Shown here in pieces: positions 10,961 through 22,222 of a DNA stretch of 64,000 nt (its first letter is position 1; every line of letters begins with the position of its first letter). The notes below the pieces were generated by a model. That model saw only the letters and a program-made list of their open reading frames with translations. It was not told where the DNA came from and made no database searches. The stretch comes from Plantago ovata (lineage: Eukaryota; Streptophyta; Magnoliopsida; Lamiales; Plantaginaceae): NCBI GenBank assembly GCA_028274465.1, contig CM051456.1, positions 63,722,753 to 63,786,752 of the forward strand, in the 5' to 3' direction. A program made the position numbers and the translations under genes.

Positions 10961-13277
10961 GATACCAGTGATGATGATGAAGGAAAAGGTTCTAAGAACA
11001 GCAAGGACGATGATGATGATAATGAAGGTCCTAGTCCTGATGTTGGTGGAGTAAAACTAACAGTTGCTGAGACTGAAAATCAAAACACTGAGAATCAGCA
11101 AGCTGACCAAACTCCCAGTCAGCACCAAGAATCTACTCCCGCTCCTGCTGAGACAAGTACTCAAGCAACTGAACAAGTTGCAGAAACTGAAGAAGAGTAC
11201 GCCAGAAAGCGTGCTGAAATGCACTTAATCAAAGCTAAGCTTTCTGATGCTGAGTTAGCATTACTCGAAGCTAAGGTCACTGATTCAAACCTTGGAGATG
11301 AAGAAATGGATAAAGATTATCAAATAGCTCTTCAAAACAGTCTACAGATTCATGCTAGACATACGCAGAATCTAGACATTGCTCAATCTTCAGGAGTGAA
11401 CAACACGGAAGTCTCCTCCCTTCCACTTACTACTGGTGAACTCCAGTTGTTCAGTCAAAAGATTTGCCCTCAGCAACCACTCAACCACAAGTGTCTGAAG
11501 CTAAAGATTTGGGAACCAAGGTTGCTGGCCTTGACGAATCTGATGACGAAGAAGATCTCTCTAATTTCTCAGCAAATGAAGAAGAAAGAACAAAGAAAAT
11601 TGAACTCAAAGAGGTTGCAATTCCTCCTCCATCTCTCCAAACTGATGAAGGAGATGCTGAGAGAAGTCGCTTGCTGAGAAATGATGATCAATTCTCTACT
11701 GAGATCAAAGCTCATTCACTTACTCCCTCTCTAGTGCGGTTTCCTAATGTTGAGGATTTCACTCCTAGAATAAAGGCACTAATGGTTGTTCACAAAGCAT
11801 GCCAAGAAGAGGATGATGCATTGCTTGCTGAGAGTCCGCTTGACATTGGCAAAATACTGGCTACAGTGCTGAAACACACCACTTCTCTTACCATAGCTCA
11901 GAAAGACATCAGTCTACATCACAAAAGCTATGAAGAAGATGTCAGTCAAGCACTCAAACTTGTTAAAAGTGCATTGAAAAAGGCTCAGCCTTTCATTGAA
12001 GAAAAATTCCACAATGAGCGCAGAAATGAGGAGAACTTGGATTGTATTAAGGAAGAACTGTCCAAGCTAACCACTGATCAGCAAGGCATAATTCTCAAAT
12101 ACAACATCTTAAGTACTCTTGCTGAAAATAGCAATGAGGTTTTCTCTTTACACATCCGATCGATGATGCAATCCATGTCTAAGGGGGAAGATAAACAAAG
12201 AAAATCTTCAAGATCAAAGAAACCCTCTGCTGAAGCGCCATTGATACTGCCTGGTCCACCTCCAGAGAACCTCTTGCTGAAAAAGAGCAAAGTTCTAAGA
12301 AACGAGCTGAAACAGATTCAGAGAGAAGTTCAGCAAATCCAAAAAGGAGAAGAACATCTGCTGAAACTCAAGAATACTGTCAGACTGAGAGTCATCAAAA
12401 TCTGAATGAAGATGATGATAATGATGATGACCAAATAGTAGCTCAAGCTATAAGAGCTAGGCCTATTTCTGCCTTAACTCCATCTGGCGAATCCAAACAC
12501 TTCTCTTCTGACTCAAGATCTTCAGCAAGAGATCAAGAAAATGCTAAGTCAAGAAGAAGAAGGCAAAGAATGGAAGAAAAGAGGCTAGCCAGCAGTGCAA
12601 TTGGCACTGGAATTGAATATACAAAGACCAACAATGAGGAAACAACTCAGAATGTGATCAGAAACCTACATGGTTGCTGGATCATAAAGCTGGAAGATCT
12701 TTTGGCCAACGATTTCTTTCCAACTGCTGTACTTAATCAAATGTGCAGTTGGATTGAATTAAAAGTGCAAAGAAAAGAAAGGGATCCTCTTCAATGCCCA
12801 AGGAACATTGTTGCAAAATGGCTGAACTTGGAAATCTTAGTAAGAAGAACTTCTATCGGCAAGAATAGAAAACAAGAGCCCGATTTAATTAAACCGATAG
12901 ATGTTGCTCACTATAGTGATCCATTAACCAAGAAGTCCAAGAAGAAATATGGCTTGATTCCTTATGAGTATTTTTATCTCACTGCCAAGGATCAAGAAGA
13001 ATATCTTCTCTGGTTAAGAAATATTCATGCCAACAAGGGAATTTCAGATACTCAACTTCTCCATGCTAGCAATTGGGCCATGCACTTGTGGGTACTTCAC
13101 TACAAAAAAATGAATGGTGAAAACCATCATTATACTGCCTGCAAGAATGCAAGGATTATTCAACTTGAAGTCCGTAAGCTACTTGAAGATTACGAGAAGG
13201 ACTGTGTTGAATTCTCTGCTCTTGCTGAGAAGAGTGTAAGGGCGATTCTGAGGAAATCTTCTACTGGAATAGCTTAA
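10961..13277 (+). pseudogene. C-terminal half of an env-like accessory ORF (element E1)
   Basis: The frame is open from 10961 (DTSDDDEGKGS, then Gln/Thr/Glu-rich sequence), so the N-terminus lies beyond the boundary. The product continues across a frameshift near 11460 into 11464-12405 and another near 12380-12400 into the frame ending with TAA at 13275-13277. It is acidic and Lys/Glu-rich, with probable coiled-coil stretches (SALKKAQPFIEEKFHNERRN region) and a basic KSRRRRQRMEEKR segment. The C-terminal 200 residues are better folded-looking, with WIIKLEDLLANDFFP and LWLRNIHANKG. It lies just before a polypurine tract and LTR. That is the position of the env-like third ORF of SIRE/Maximus copia elements. 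Function unproven. Confidence 0.6.
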
Positions 13278-13523
13278 GTCCCTTGTAAAAAGCTTTGTTT
13301 GTTTTGTTTGCTGATTTTTGTAGTTATCTCTGAACTTTCTTGTAAACTTACTGAAAGATAACTATCAGCAATAAACTTTTGACTCTTATTGGTTTTTTAT
13401 TATGCAAACTAATCTTGCTTATTGTTTTATTATTCAAGTATGCTTGCATTATTCAACTGATTTATTCAACATCAGAAACCTCTAAAAGGGTAACAATTAA
13501 TTTAGCCATGGATTGCTGACATC

Positions 13524-13538
13524 AAAAAGGGGGAAATT
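13524..13538 (+). other. Polypurine tract of element E1
   Basis: AAAAAGGGGGAAATT lies directly before the LTR start TGATAGGAAAC at 13539. This is the expected plus-strand primer position. Confidence 0.8.
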
Positions 13539-13916
13539 TGATAGGAAACTTGTAAATTTTGATGAACAATTAACCATGCTAAATTAAGGAAAGTCCAGTA
13601 ACTAGTACTCTTAAGGTCCATAGTAATTTAGAATTTTAAGGACATTGTAAAAGATGAACGTTTGCTGAAGACTTAGTGTAGGTACTAGTTAGGTGCTTTA
13701 GTTTGCTGATGATGTACTTTGTTTTTACAAATGAACTATTGAAGCACTAGAACCGCTTAGAAACTTGAAGATTCGAAGACTGGAGACTTAAGAAGAATTC
13801 TGAGAATGGTATCTACAAAGACACATGTTGCTCAGAAAGTGGAAATTTCAGCAACAGCTTGCATAAGTGAAAATCTATATGACAAAGTAGGTTGTGCTTG
13901 TTGAAACTTAGACTGA
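13539..13916 (+). repeat. E1 3' LTR, first segment
   Basis: It begins TGATAGGAAACTTGTAA, matching the TGTTAGGAAAC starts of E3, E4 and E5. The text then parallels those LTRs (ACTAGTACTCTTAAGGTCCATAG, TTTGCTGATGATGTAC) up to 13916. There D inserted after ACTGA (13912-13916). The LTR resumes at 29045. Confidence 0.85.
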
Positions 13917-14365
13917 TGATGAATGTATTTTTGACACGTTCATCTTGTCTTTTTTACCTTCTTTTGCTATCTTTTTGCTTTGTTTTTTGGTTAGTTTTGC
14001 AGAATAGTGTCACGTTTTGTGTTTTCTGCATTTTCAGGCACTTAGGAACGAAATGGCGTTTTTGGAGCTAAAAACGAGCTTTTTTGATGGAAAATGGCCC
14101 CGTTGAATTTCCGTGATCTCCATGGCTTTGTTCGTGAGTGTTTGAGCATCAATAAGTGTTGAGAAGGACGAGCCCAAGGCACCCGAGGACTGGTCGGGGC
14201 AAAAGATTGAATTTCAAGATAAAATTCTGCCCAGGAACCAAGCTAAGCGCTTGGAGGAAGTGAAGCGGAGCGCTTCAATTTTCAGTAGCCAAGGCTTCTG
14301 GAACAGCAGCCAAGCACTTCGCTTTGCTGCCCCCAAGCGAAGCGCTTGCCAAGCGCTCCGCTTGG
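13917..14365 (+). repeat. D 5' LTR, first segment
   Basis: It matches the first ~440 bp of the D 3' LTR (27674 onward): TTTTGACACGTTCATCTTGTC, the GGCACTTAGGAACGAAA stretch, and the AAGCGCTTGG-type palindromes at about 14240-14365. It stops at 14365, where the LTR of element C begins. Confidence 0.85.
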
Positions 14366-15578
14366 TGATGAATGAGATTGTCAGACTCAATTAATCAAAT
14401 AAATTTGTTTTTAGCCAAAGTCAATTCACAACTACAACGAAAACCAAGGTACGTAGTGTAGAAGTAAAATAACCTCGAGTGTCGATCTCTAAGGACTATA
14501 ACTAGCTTTATATAATTTAACTTACACTATAAACTCAACAAACGACTTAGCACAGATTTTCTTATCAATAATAATGGAAGTCGGCGATAGTATGATCATT
14601 CAAAGCATCAGGTTAATAATCATGCATGAAGTACTTGAACGTTTGCATAGAAATCTAAGATCATGAATTGTCCAATGTGTTCCGTTCAATTCAACACTAC
14701 GAAGATAGAGGGCTTAGATATATCAAAGAAATAAAGCAATAAGTCAAGTCTAAATCGCGTTACAGCCACTCATGTATAATCAAGAACCCTAGCTAAGAAA
14801 TCACATACTATCACCAACGATAGATTTAGCTACTCATAGATAAATTGCAATCAACAAGAATCAAAGCAAGATTGAATGAAAACATGTTGAAAGAAATAAA
14901 TAAAAGTAGAAAAATCGTGAGATACATGTTACCAAGGAAGGTTGTCACTCTCCGAAGAATTGCTAACTCACAAGCAAGAATTGATAAACAACGAGGTCCA
15001 ATTGCTATGCTTAATCCCCCAAATTGATAAGAAAAAGAGTCTCATATGCTAAGAATTTCCAGAACAGGCTCTGGAAAATTTGTCTCTCAAATTAATGTGA
15101 AAAAGTATGAAAAACGTAGAGAATGGGCAAACATATATATAGCTGTCGGAAACGCACGGGGCGAACCGCCCCAGACGCCGGGCGATTCGCCTGGTACGAG
15201 GCGATTCGCCCCTCGTCCCTGGCGATTCGCCTGGGACATCCAGATCAATTTCAGCGAGATTTTAGTCTTTTTTTCCTTTTTGGATTCGGATTTTGCCTTC
15301 TAGTGACCTTTAAGCCTTGAAACTCGTCCCCTAGGCCTCAAATCTCATCCGGAACCTTCTAGATACTCCACGAATGTCCTTGAAACACCAAAACGTCGTC
15401 CACTTCATCAATATTGCCCATAAAAACACGTTTTTCACCTAAAACCTGAAAAATGCAAAGAAAAGGGAAACGTGACACTATTCTAATAAAATGCACTAAA
15501 ATATAAGCTAAATTAACCTAGATGATAGATAAATTGGTGAAAAAGACTCGAATGAAAGTGTAAAATACACGTTCATCA
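14366..15578 (-). repeat. C 3' LTR
   Basis: On the plus strand it runs TGATGAATGAGATTG ... ACACGTTCATCA (1213 bp). The undisrupted string CAGACTCAATTAATC just inside it shows the pre-insertion state of the Cassandra site in the partner LTR. GC-rich GGCGATTCGCC palindromes at about 15155-15240 sit beside ATATATATAG at about 15133-15142. The complement of a polypurine tract, AACTCCCCAAACC, follows at 15579. Confidence 0.88.
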
Positions 15579-17037
15579 AACTCCCCAAACCGAACCTTTG
15601 CTTGTCCTCAAGCAACTAAGCTAGACTCTAATGCAAAAAACCAATGGAACACACAAAATGGAGTCTCATGCCAAATGAAATGAACTAATCTATTGAGTCT
15701 ATCAAAAACTTATGAACCATGACCACACAAACCATAACATGGATATTGTTGAAGAATGTCTCGATTGACTCATACACATTCACATATGCACTATGTTAAA
15801 CAAGATAGTCTCTCGTAACATTCTCTACCTGGACCTAGTCAGTGAGGACGTAATGAAACATGTTAAAACACGAATGGTTGTCCCGTGCCTATGAAACTGA
15901 GGACTTACTGCTGTTCACCAAGTTAAGACTTTTCCTCAAAGAGGTCGAACCAATACTGGCTCTCATCAAATGAAGGAGGGTTCCCTAAAAGTTCACACTC
16001 CCCTATTCTACCCATCTCTCAAGCAAAGTCATAAATTAATCACACTTCCTGAATGGCAGGACGAGGGTGGTCTAGAACAGATGACACCCAAACAAACAAA
16101 AGACAAACTTTACAACTCGATTACGAACATTACATGAATTGAAAAACAAGACAAATACTTTGCTAAACTGCTTTTTGGCGTTCTTTGGACCCTTCTTTGC
16201 TTTTTTGGGGTCTTTTTTTATTTTTTTTCTTCTTTTTTTTCTTTTCCAGTCTTTTCTTCCTGGAATTTTTTCTCTTTTTTTTTGAATTTTTTTTTCTTTT
16301 TTTATATATAGCCAGCAGTAGCACAACGAAAAAGAAATTACAATGACTCACAAACGACCTCCCCAAACCTATTCGAAAGAGTAGGTTGAAGCACAAACTT
16401 TACGAAAAAGGTAAACAAACTCACAACACTCAAAATCGAAAAACAAGCCGTCATAACGGTATAACCCCCTCCCCAAACCTATTCGTTAGAATAGGTTTCA
16501 AACAAACGATCACACAATCTCACACTACCTCCTAGGAAAGGTTGCCTCTTAGGTACATAATTACTCGGGAAAACAATCATAAGATCCTAACATGCATCAT
16601 CCTATTATAAAGGCCTTCGTGAACCGCAGTAGAGAAAACACCACTATGTGATGTCGAGACTACCAAGCTTAACTAAGTGCAAACATAAATATGACAAGCC
16701 AAGCGAGAAAAACCCCAAACAAATTCATAGAGATGAAATGCATGGTCAAAGGTCATAACTAGTTAATCTACCCAATACAAAAGTTCAAAAAATTTGGCAA
16801 AAAACTCCACACAAAAACATGCAAAACTATACTAGGATGAATGTAGTGTATGAAACTAAATTACTAGGAAAGCGATAAACGTGCAAATGCAAACAAAGTA
16901 CAAGATATCATACTCAACATACCAATGCCAAGCTCCAAACTAACAACAATAGTTCACTTAAATCCCATCCCCCCTCATGAAACTAAAGCTAGTCCCTAGC
17001 AATAAGAGAATGAGGAAATAAGAAGTGATACTAGATG
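15579..17037 (-). other. C 3' non-coding region
   Basis: Read on the minus strand this runs from the end of ORF2 to the polypurine tract. It contains two hairpins of the AACCTATTC/GAATAGGTT type followed by TTGGGGAGG (near 16365-16390 and 16470-16500) and a purine-rich stretch (pyrimidines on plus, about 16185-16310). It parallels 4300-5140 of element A. Lys-rich short frames here are low-complexity artefacts. Confidence 0.6.
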
Positions 17038-18005
17038 TTACCGATTGGTTTGGCCTCGGTCGGCTGAGTGCACAAGATGTAAGGTATTGAGATTGCTTGA
17101 GGGCCCTTGTTGGTGATCTTCGGAGCCCGTGGTGGTGGTGTTGGTTCTACTAACAGATCGAATAGGGCCAACTCCTCCATCAGTATTCATGGTATCCTCA
17201 TTGTCCCTATTGTCTTCATTGTCACCATCATCATCATTAGAAGAATTGCGTTGTCGAAGAGAAGCCTCAAGATTAGCCGCTGCAGCTATGGGATTTTCCA
17301 TCCGGTATCTCTCTAATAGCCCGTGAATTGTTGAAGGGGAAAGAGCCGTGCTCTTAGAGTCTCCCTCACCAATGTCCTCTACCCCATGGAACTTACAGTA
17401 AGCTGTGATGAAACTCGGAAACTCAAAGGTTTTGTTCTTCTTTGCCCAATGTCGCCCATATCCTTCATGGATGATGCTCCCGATGTCTATATGGTGCTCC
17501 CACAATAAGCAGTCGAGGAGCACCACGAAGAAGGGCTTGGTGTCCGTGTCATTATGTTTGGAATCAAGTTAGCGATACGGAACTTCATCACCACTGTCGA
17601 CTCAAGACTAAATCTGTTGTGATGAGGCCGCCCCGGTTGCTTCCTAGTCTCTCGAACCTTGAATTCCCTGTGGCAGATTTCTGCCGTGATATTGCTTCCA
17701 ATCCCTTTAGTGGTACGTGAGTAGACATAAGAATGGTCACTCCCCGTGAATTCTCGTTCCACCATATGGTTAAAGCGCGAAGTTGATGCAAAAGTCCATG
17801 GCTCGAACACACCTCTAACGAGATCACTCTCCTTCTCTTGAAGATTAGTATACCCAACATAGAACTCATGGAGAACGTCCTTGTCAAACCCTTTGACATG
17901 GTTGGAATAGAACCACCTCCAATACCTCATTGTAGCCAAACGAAAGTGCTCCTCTCTCTTTGTGGCATGGTTCCTACAAACATCCATTAGTACCTCGTAC
18001 AGCAA
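17038..18005 (-). pseudogene. ORF2 of element C, putative plant transposon protein-like, frameshifted
   Basis: Two overlapping frames (18005-17487 and 17526-17038) give one protein with a frameshift near 17520. The first part has YWRWFYSNHVKGF, HEFYVGYTNLQEKE, LVRGV and EREFTGSDHSYVYSR, shared with the F fragment at 239-919. The second part continues with LLWEHHIDIGSIIHEGYGRHW and FEFPSFITAYCKFHGV, and ends in an acidic Asn/Asp-rich tail and a Thr-rich region. The Lys-rich N-terminus of F is missing, apparently through an internal deletion after the start. I recognise it as the putative plant transposon protein type with moderate confidence. No catalytic motif is visible. Confidence 0.6.
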
Positions 18006-19105
18006 AAAGCTTCATGCATATGCAAATGCAAGAGTGAAACAAATGAGTAACTTCATCATAACGCCTAATCTTCAAAACACCAAGTCTAATCTAGCTGCCA
18101 TAATGCAACGTATCAACATATCATAATATGTAACATATTGCAACAAGCTTTATGCTAGATAACTAGTAACCTCAAACCATAACATTCATTCAAACCATGG
18201 TACTCAAAAATTTCACCAAAAAGTCTCAAACCCATCAATCAAGTGTTCTACCAACATGTCTACCTTTATCATACCAATAATCTCATCGTATAACATGGAA
18301 TGAAAGAAAAGAAGCAATGCAAAACGAGACATAGACATCAAGTAAGCAAAAATTCCCAATTTATCAAACCAAGCAAAAATGAGCAATAAATTGGTAATGA
18401 AAATTGATTCTAATCACATAAACAATCAACCCATACATTATATAAGCTCAATTGAAGCATAGATCGAGAAACCCGCAAATTTGAAAAATTAGGGTTCAAG
18501 TGAAGTTACCTCAGATCTGAAAAACGAATGAACTAGGATGAAAGTTGTTCGGATAGAATTAAAGAGCACGTAATGGGCTTCGATTGAAGCTAAAGAACAC
18601 CAAATTTGATGGAGAATTGAAGGAATTATAGAAGAAATAAGATTTTTTGAGTTTTTGGGTGTTTTGGAGTAAGAGAGGTGAAGAAGATGAGAGAATGAGG
18701 ATAATGGGGAGAAATCCCGCTTTTCTACTATCTGAGAACGGGGGGCGATTCGCCCCCCATCGCCAGAGAGCGTGAAGCTCTCTGGCGGTGTGGGGCGAAT
18801 TGCCCCCCACTGCCAGAGAGCGACGTGGGGCGATTCGCCCCCCACCTCCAGAGGTGGGGAGACGAAATTTTCCGAAAAAAGTTCAGTTTTTATCCCCGAA
18901 GTCCATTCTCCTCATAAAAACACTCGAAAAAATTCACTCAAACATAAACATAAGCACAAAACATCACATAAACGAACAAATCACATAAAGAAAAGCAAAT
19001 TGTTCTATGTATTAATGCATGCAATGCAATAAAGCGATAAAAACTCCAGGTTGCCTCCCGGATAGCACCATTGTTTATAGTATTTGACTGGACTTCTTCT
19101 TGCTC
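18006..19105 (-). other. Spacer between gag and ORF2 of element C, with a GC palindrome array
   Basis: No gene. At 18735-18855 the sequence repeats GGGGCGATTCGCCCC-like palindromes, interleaved with a GCTCTCTGGC/GCCAGAGAGC inverted repeat. These resemble the palindromes upstream of the TATA box in the LTRs of the same family. The rest is AT-rich leader that matches the segment before ORF2 in F. Confidence 0.6.
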
Positions 19106-21263
19106 TTAGTTCTTCTTTTTGAGGGTACTAGACATCCCCTTCATGGATGTTTTCCTCATGCCACGAACCTGTGAATGAGAATGAACATAGACAGCAAGAC
19201 CAAAGTAGTTAATTGTCTGAGAAGCATTGAAGTGAATATTGGGATCAGATATGGATCGCAACACATGTTGCTTGCCATCCACCTCAATGGTGCAAGTTCT
19301 TCGGTAGATGTCTATCACGGAGCGTAGCTTAGTCAAGAACGTCCACCCCAAGAGAACAACATCCCCCATCCCAGGTGTAGACACCGGCATAACTACAAAG
19401 TTGGTGTACACAGAAGCTTCACCAATCTTAACCAATACGTTCTTCACAATGCCTTCGGGTCTCACAAAGGATCCATCCGCCAATTGCACAATAGCCTTAT
19501 GCTCAGATAGTTTTCCAAGGCCACTCTTCTCAAACACATTCATTGGGAGCACATTAGAGTAAGATCCCGTATCCAGTGTAGCACGAACATCTTCAAGTTC
19601 ACCAATCCCAACCTTAACATCGAAACTCTCAGGAATTGGCTCGGGATCCTCTTGCTCCACATCACTCGCATCAAATCCAAGGTCCTTCTCTTCTTCCTTG
19701 GCTAGTGGAGGTTCTCCATTCTTGCAACACTCACAATTGGTACCCTTCTTGATAGTGATCTCAACAGGAAGATCACCTACTAAAGTGATGCACATCGACT
19801 TCTCAGTGGTGCTAGGTAATTTCCCATGCTCCCTACTCGCTCCACGGTCAATCAACTCTTACATCTTTTGATGGGCAAGCCTAGTGCTCTCTTCCAAACG
19901 ATCCAGCCTAGCCCTAGTCTTCTCAGAATCTTCTTCATAACGCTTAAGAAAAACTTGGGTGTGATCAACCATTTTCTGCAAGTTTTCCATGAGCAGAGCT
20001 GTCTTCGACTTCGATTGCTCCTTGGGAGTGGGATTTTCGCAGTGATCATTACCATAGATAAGCTTATTATGGTCTTGGTTAGGGCCATAAGTTTGGCTAG
20101 CCGGTGCATATCCTTGATTGTTTCGGAACCCTCTTCTCCAAAATCCACCTCGAGGATTCCTACCATCTTGTCCATAGCTAGCTTCTTGAATATCAAATTC
20201 CGCAGCAAAAGCTTCCTCTTCCCTTCCTTGAACCCAATTGCCACCATCATATGCAAGCTCCGATCTACACATATGAGCTCCATGCCCATAGTTCTTGCAT
20301 ATTCGGAAAACTTCATTCGACATAGATGTTCCAGCGGAGCTCTTGAGGACTTGTTTCAACTCATTGGTAAAGCACTCGAATCGATCACCATTCCCCCATA
20401 CATAGGGGCCTCTTGAGTAGGTGGAGCTTCAGGTCCACATCTCCTAACCATTGATCTTGGATCCTTGAATTGCGAACCCTTAGCAAGTCTTTCGAAAACT
20501 GCCCAAACGGCTTCCGCGGTTTCCTCCCAAATATTGCCACGGCATTGGAAATCCACCACTTGCTGATTGTCAAAGGTTAGTCCATTGTAGAAGTGTTGGA
20601 CAAGATCCGAAAGCTCAAAACCATGGTGAGGGCACTTGTTCATGAGGTCTTGGAACCTCTCAAACGCGGTGTAGATGGTCTCATCATAGTCTTGTTTGAA
20701 TCCAGTGATTTGCGCCTTAAGCGCGATAGTCAATGTGTGAGGAAAGTATTTCTCCATGAATGCTGAAAAAACCTTTGCCCAAGTGTCAAGCGAACCCGCC
20801 AGTAGAGAACTCAACCATGCCTTGGCCTTGTCGCCAAGCCCCTAGAATAAACCTTCATTCTCAACTCATCCGCTGTTATTTCAGCTCCGGTTCGTGGAAG
20901 TTGGTTGACGAAGTCATCGATATCATGCAAGTACCCCATCACGTCTTCCCTAGCCAAGCCATAGAACCTCGGAAGTTGCTGGAACATGTGGTTTTTTATT
21001 TCCAGATCTCGAGTTGTAGACGAAAGAACAATCGCCGGTCCCCTCATACGATCCTTGGTGGGTTGAACCCATGTTTTCTGTGGTCTAGCTTCTGACATTA
21101 CGACGATTTCTTCAAAAAGACTGTGTAGAGATTCAGAGAAATCGGTATCCTCTATTTCCTCTAGTTCACGTCGTCGAAGTAGTCGCCTTCTTTGGTGGTA
21201 GACTCTGTCGATTTCAGCGATTGGTTCAGCAAGCGGTGTTCCTCTAGATTGTGTACTTCGCAT
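19106..21263 (-). pseudogene. gag-protease polyprotein of element C, frameshifted
   Basis: The coding path uses four frame segments: 21263-20811, 20814-20356, 20359-19859 and 19855-19106. There are frameshifts near 20840 and 20358 and a stop near 19857. An Arg-rich N-terminal extension (RRRLLRRRELEE) precedes the gag start seen in element A. The gag core (FQQLPRFYGLARED, YFPHTLTIALKAQ, VQHFYNGL) is followed by a zinc knuckle whose first Cys is Phe (FRICKNYGHGAHMC). The retropepsin has DTGS and VVLLGWTFL, where A has VVLLGRTFL. The C-terminal tail (RTCTIEVDGKQHVLR...STLKKKN) is intact. The product would be non-functional as it stands. Confidence 0.82.
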
Positions 21264-21382
21264 ACACTATATGTAACAAGCAAAGAAAAGAGTATCAAGA
21301 GAGATCAAATTAACTAAACTACTAAAACTAGGAATTGAATGCTGAAAATATAAATAAGGTAAACAGAAAAAAAGGAGTATAG

Positions 21383-21400
21383 TCCCCGGCAACGGCACCA
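21383..21400 (-). other. Primer-binding site, tRNA-Asp (one mismatch)
   Basis: On the minus strand, TGGTGCCGTTGCCGGGGA, one change from the tRNA-Asp complement (CGCC to TGCC). It lies three bases from the LTR boundary at 21404. Confidence 0.85.
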
Positions 21401-21428
21401 ATTTGATGAACGAGATTGTCAGACTCAA

Positions 21429-21732
21429 TGTAACGACCCGACCCACTAACAGGACAAGACCCAGCCCAACGGGCCGGCAAGGTTACTCATGGACACTCTC
21501 CGGGGTGATATGCTGGCCCCACAGACCAACACGGGTTCTAATCCGCGCACTTTGTCCTCACTCGTGCGCGCACCGGGAACTTCCCAGTGGGTCACCCATC
21601 CTAGAATTGCTCCAGAGCAAGCACGCTTAACTCTGAAGTTCTTCTAGGTGGATTTCCGAAAAGAAAGGTGCACCTTGTTGATATGAGTAGCGTTCTCAAC
21701 CCCTTTAAGCCTCTGAAATCTGGGGCGTTACA
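21429..21732 (-). repeat. Cassandra 3' LTR
   Basis: 304 bp, TGTAACGACCCG ... GGGGCGTTACA on plus. It differs from the other LTR at two positions that I can see (GGACAAGAC against GGACGAGAC, CATGGACAC against CATGGGCAC). Confidence 0.92.
21579..21660 (-). ncRNA. 5S rRNA-like segment in the Cassandra 3' LTR
   Basis: On the minus strand this reads AGTTAAGCGTGCTTG, then TAGGATGGGTGACC and CTGGGAAGTTCC, in the order and spacing of plant 5S rRNA. Those parts cover the internal control region used by RNA polymerase III. The 5' third is diverged. It is a retrotransposon-borne imitation, not a 5S gene. Confidence 0.85.
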
Positions 21733-21904
21733 ATCACCCCCTCTTAAATTGCGCAACTTCCTCGTTGCGCGTTGTCCCGAGACCAACCATCCGTGTAGGA
21801 TTCTAGAGGTGGCCCCTACGGGCTCAAGAGGTGGCTCCCACCGCCCATACAGTGTAGCACTTTGCCCCGTATGGCACTTAGCTCCTGCAGTTTCGGATAG
21901 TCCC

Positions 21905-21916
21905 GCTCTGATACCA
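21905..21916 (-). other. Cassandra primer-binding site, tRNA-Met
   Basis: TGGTATCAGAGC on the minus strand, complementary to the initiator tRNA-Met 3' end, two bases after the LTR. The opposite end of the internal region has a purine tract (AAGAGGGGGTGAT, plus 21733-21745). Confidence 0.9.
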
Positions 21917-21918
21917 CT

Positions 21919-22222
21919 TGTAACGACCCGACCCACTAACAGGACGAGACCCAGCCCAACGGGCCGGCAAGGTTACTCATGGGCACTCTCCGGGGTGATA
22001 TGCTGGCCCCACAGACCAACACGGGTTCTAATCCGCGCACTTTGTCCTCACTCGTGCGCGCACCGGGAACTTCCCAGTGGGTCACCCATCCTAGAATTGC
22101 TCCAGAGCAAGCACGCTTAACTCTGAAGTTCTTCTAGGTGGATTTCCGAAAAGAAAGGTGCACCTTGTTGATATGAGTAGCGTTCTCAACCCCTTTAAGC
22201 CTCTGAAATCTGGGGCGTTACA
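21919..22222 (-). repeat. Cassandra 5' LTR
   Basis: 304 bp, same ends as its partner. In element orientation it is followed after AG by TGGTATCAGAGC. Confidence 0.92.
22069..22150 (-). ncRNA. 5S rRNA-like segment in the Cassandra 5' LTR
   Basis: Same 5S-like blocks as in the partner LTR, with no difference that I can see. As the upstream LTR in element orientation, this copy would act as the promoter. Confidence 0.85.

Larger units (their letters stand above)
21429..22222 (-). mobile_element. Cassandra-type TRIM with 5S-like LTRs
   Basis: This 794-bp element has two 304-bp LTRs (21429-21732 and 21919-22222) and a 186-bp internal part without coding capacity. It is flanked by a perfect 5-bp duplication CTCAA (21424-21428 and 22223-22227). 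The LTRs end TGTAAC...GTTACA. On the minus strand the primer site matches initiator tRNA-Met and a purine tract precedes the 3' LTR. The LTRs contain 5S rRNA-like sequence, the hallmark of Cassandra. I counted two differences between the LTRs, so the insertion is young relative to its surroundings. Confidence 0.93.

Noticed and set aside
5136..10965. Simple single insertion of the 5141-10960 unit
   Set aside because: The flanks TTTAG and GATAC do not form a target duplication and the two LTRs are from different families.
21579..21660. Genuine 5S rRNA gene
   Set aside because: Only part of the 5S sequence is conserved, it lies inside TRIM LTRs in two copies, and the 5' third is diverged.
21403..22120. 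ORFs of 75-150 residues across the Cassandra element
   Set aside because: They run through LTR and 5S-like sequence and are duplicated between LTRs; non-coding.
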